NCBI RefSeq assembly: GCF_028356935.1
Contig: NZ_CP102798.1
Location: forward strand, 930,001 to 994,000
Direction of reading: 5' to 3'
Length of the DNA: 64,000 nt
Source of the DNA: Lysinibacillus sp. OF-1
Lineage (GTDB): Bacteria; Bacillota; Bacilli; Bacillales_A; Planococcaceae
Part shown: positions 63,500 to 64,000 of the stretch, piece after piece
How positions within the stretch are numbered: the stretch's first letter is position 1
How the letters are laid out: every line of letters begins with the position of its first letter
Made by a program: the position numbers and the translations under genes
The notes under the pieces: generated by a model
What the model was told of the DNA's origin: nothing
Seen by the model: only the letters and a program-made list of their open reading frames with translations
The model's database searches: none

Positions 63500-63533
63500 T
63501 AAATCCTCACTCTTAGGTGGGGATTTTTTATTT
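63500..63533 (+). terminator. Rho-independent terminator after ylmG
   Basis: AAATCCTCAC pairs with GTGGGGATTT (one mismatch), loop TCTTAG, then TTTTA. Confidence 0.75.
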
Positions 63534-63769
63534 AGCAATGTTTTTGTACGGAAAGAGCAACGGTGGTTCAAAAAAATAGAGGGTGATAAAGGTTTGTTTA
63601 ACGGCTGTTCAAATATCCTTGTATAATGAGACTGCCCCAGTGGAAAAAAGAGCTTTTCAAGTAAATGTAAAAAAATTATACTCAATGATGCAAAGACGTC
63701 ATAACTTGGAAATACTATGTTCATCCAGCCCACCAAGCATATAGAACTAGTGAAAGAGGAGACAACGAG

Positions 63770-64000
63770 ATGGAACACTTAATTCAGCATTTTCGAAAAG
63801 ATGAACAACCGTTTATTGAACAAGTAATAAGTTGGCAGCGTGAGGTAGAGGATCGCTATGCACCTAAGCTAACAGATTTTCTTGATCCCAGACAGCGTTT
63901 TATCGTGACATCTATTATCGGACAGGACGACACATTGAAAACGGCATGTGCAGGGTTATTTGACGGGGCAGAGAGACAGCGTATGCTTATTTATCCTGCT
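63770..64000 (+). CDS. ylmH: S4-domain RNA-binding protein YlmH, 5' part
   Basis: The first 77 codons of YlmH, cut by the right edge. The N-terminal domain (MEHLIQHFRKDEQPFIEQV, then KLTDFLDPRQRFIVTSIIG) is typical; the S4 RNA-binding domain lies outside the window. In B. subtilis it binds stalled ribosomes and is a quality-control factor. ATG at 63770 follows AGAGGAG. The 273 bp between ylmG and ylmH carry a terminator and a TATAAT at 63622-63627. Confidence 0.92.
   Translation, partial: MEHLIQHFRKDEQPFIEQVISWQREVEDRYAPKLTDFLDPRQRFIVTSIIGQDDTLKTACAGLFDGAERQRMLIYPA

Overview
The window is 64 kb of chromosome from a low-GC, endospore-forming Gram-positive bacterium. Gene order follows the Bacillus subtilis yktA-ylaO-pycA-cta-ylb-mra/dcw-spoIIG-ylm region almost gene for gene. 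The differences (no murE between spoVD and mraY, no murG/murB before divIB, a caa3-type oxidase with a heme-c-bearing subunit II, an IS1182-type relic) and the sequence style suggest Lysinibacillus or a near relative in the Bacillaceae/Planococcaceae. The genus is inferred from gene order and remembered protein features, not from a database search.

Layout. Positions 1-11.7 kb: the 3' end of an FMN TIM-barrel oxidoreductase, yktA, yktB, an inositol-phosphatase family gene, ylaF-like, typA, ylaH-like, a three-gene NMT1/SsuA-type ABC importer, a decayed IS1182-like element (about 8.49-9.22 kb), ylaI-like, a conserved unknown, ylaN and ftsW. 11.7-24 kb: pyruvate carboxylase, a TetR repressor with a small membrane protein, then aerobic respiration: ctaA divergent from ctaB-ctaC-ctaD-ctaE-ctaF, ctaG and a DUF420 gene. 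24-43.7 kb: an AI-2E family permease behind a sigma-G-like promoter, yugN-like, ylbC, a stand-alone MurE-type ligase behind a mother-cell-like promoter, a PaaI-type thioesterase, ylbF, a dead DinB-family gene, a glycerophosphodiesterase, ylbG, rsmD-coaD, ylbJ (spoVV), ylbL, tmcAL, yceD-rpmF, an enoyl-CoA hydratase homologue, a gerR/RsfA-family regulator, a panE-type reductase and bshC. 43.9-58.9 kb: the division and wall cluster mraZ-rsmH-ftsL-pbpB-spoVD-mraY-murD-spoVE-divIB-ylxW-ylxX-sbp-ftsA-ftsZ. 59-64 kb: spoIIGA-sigE-sigG, ylmC-like, ylmE, sepF, ylmG and the start of ylmH.

How the genes fit together. The cta block makes heme A and assembles a proton-pumping cytochrome c oxidase. The dcw block builds septal peptidoglycan and the Z ring. 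spoVD, spoVE, ylbJ, gerR, spoIIGA, sigE and sigG tie the region to sporulation. Several promoter-like elements of the sigma-E/K and sigma-F/G classes can be read directly: upstream of spoVD, ylbJ, the gerR-like gene, sigG, the AI-2E permease and the displaced MurE-like ligase.

The most interesting item is that MurE-like gene (27071-28543). It has the DNPR motif typical of meso-diaminopimelate-adding MurE enzymes and sits behind a sequence matching the sigma-K consensus. Classical work on Bacillus sphaericus showed L-Lys in the vegetative wall but diaminopimelate in the spore cortex, with the diaminopimelate-adding enzyme induced during sporulation. The gene is therefore a candidate for that cortex-specific ligase. 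No rRNA, tRNA, CRISPR array or intact mobile element was seen.
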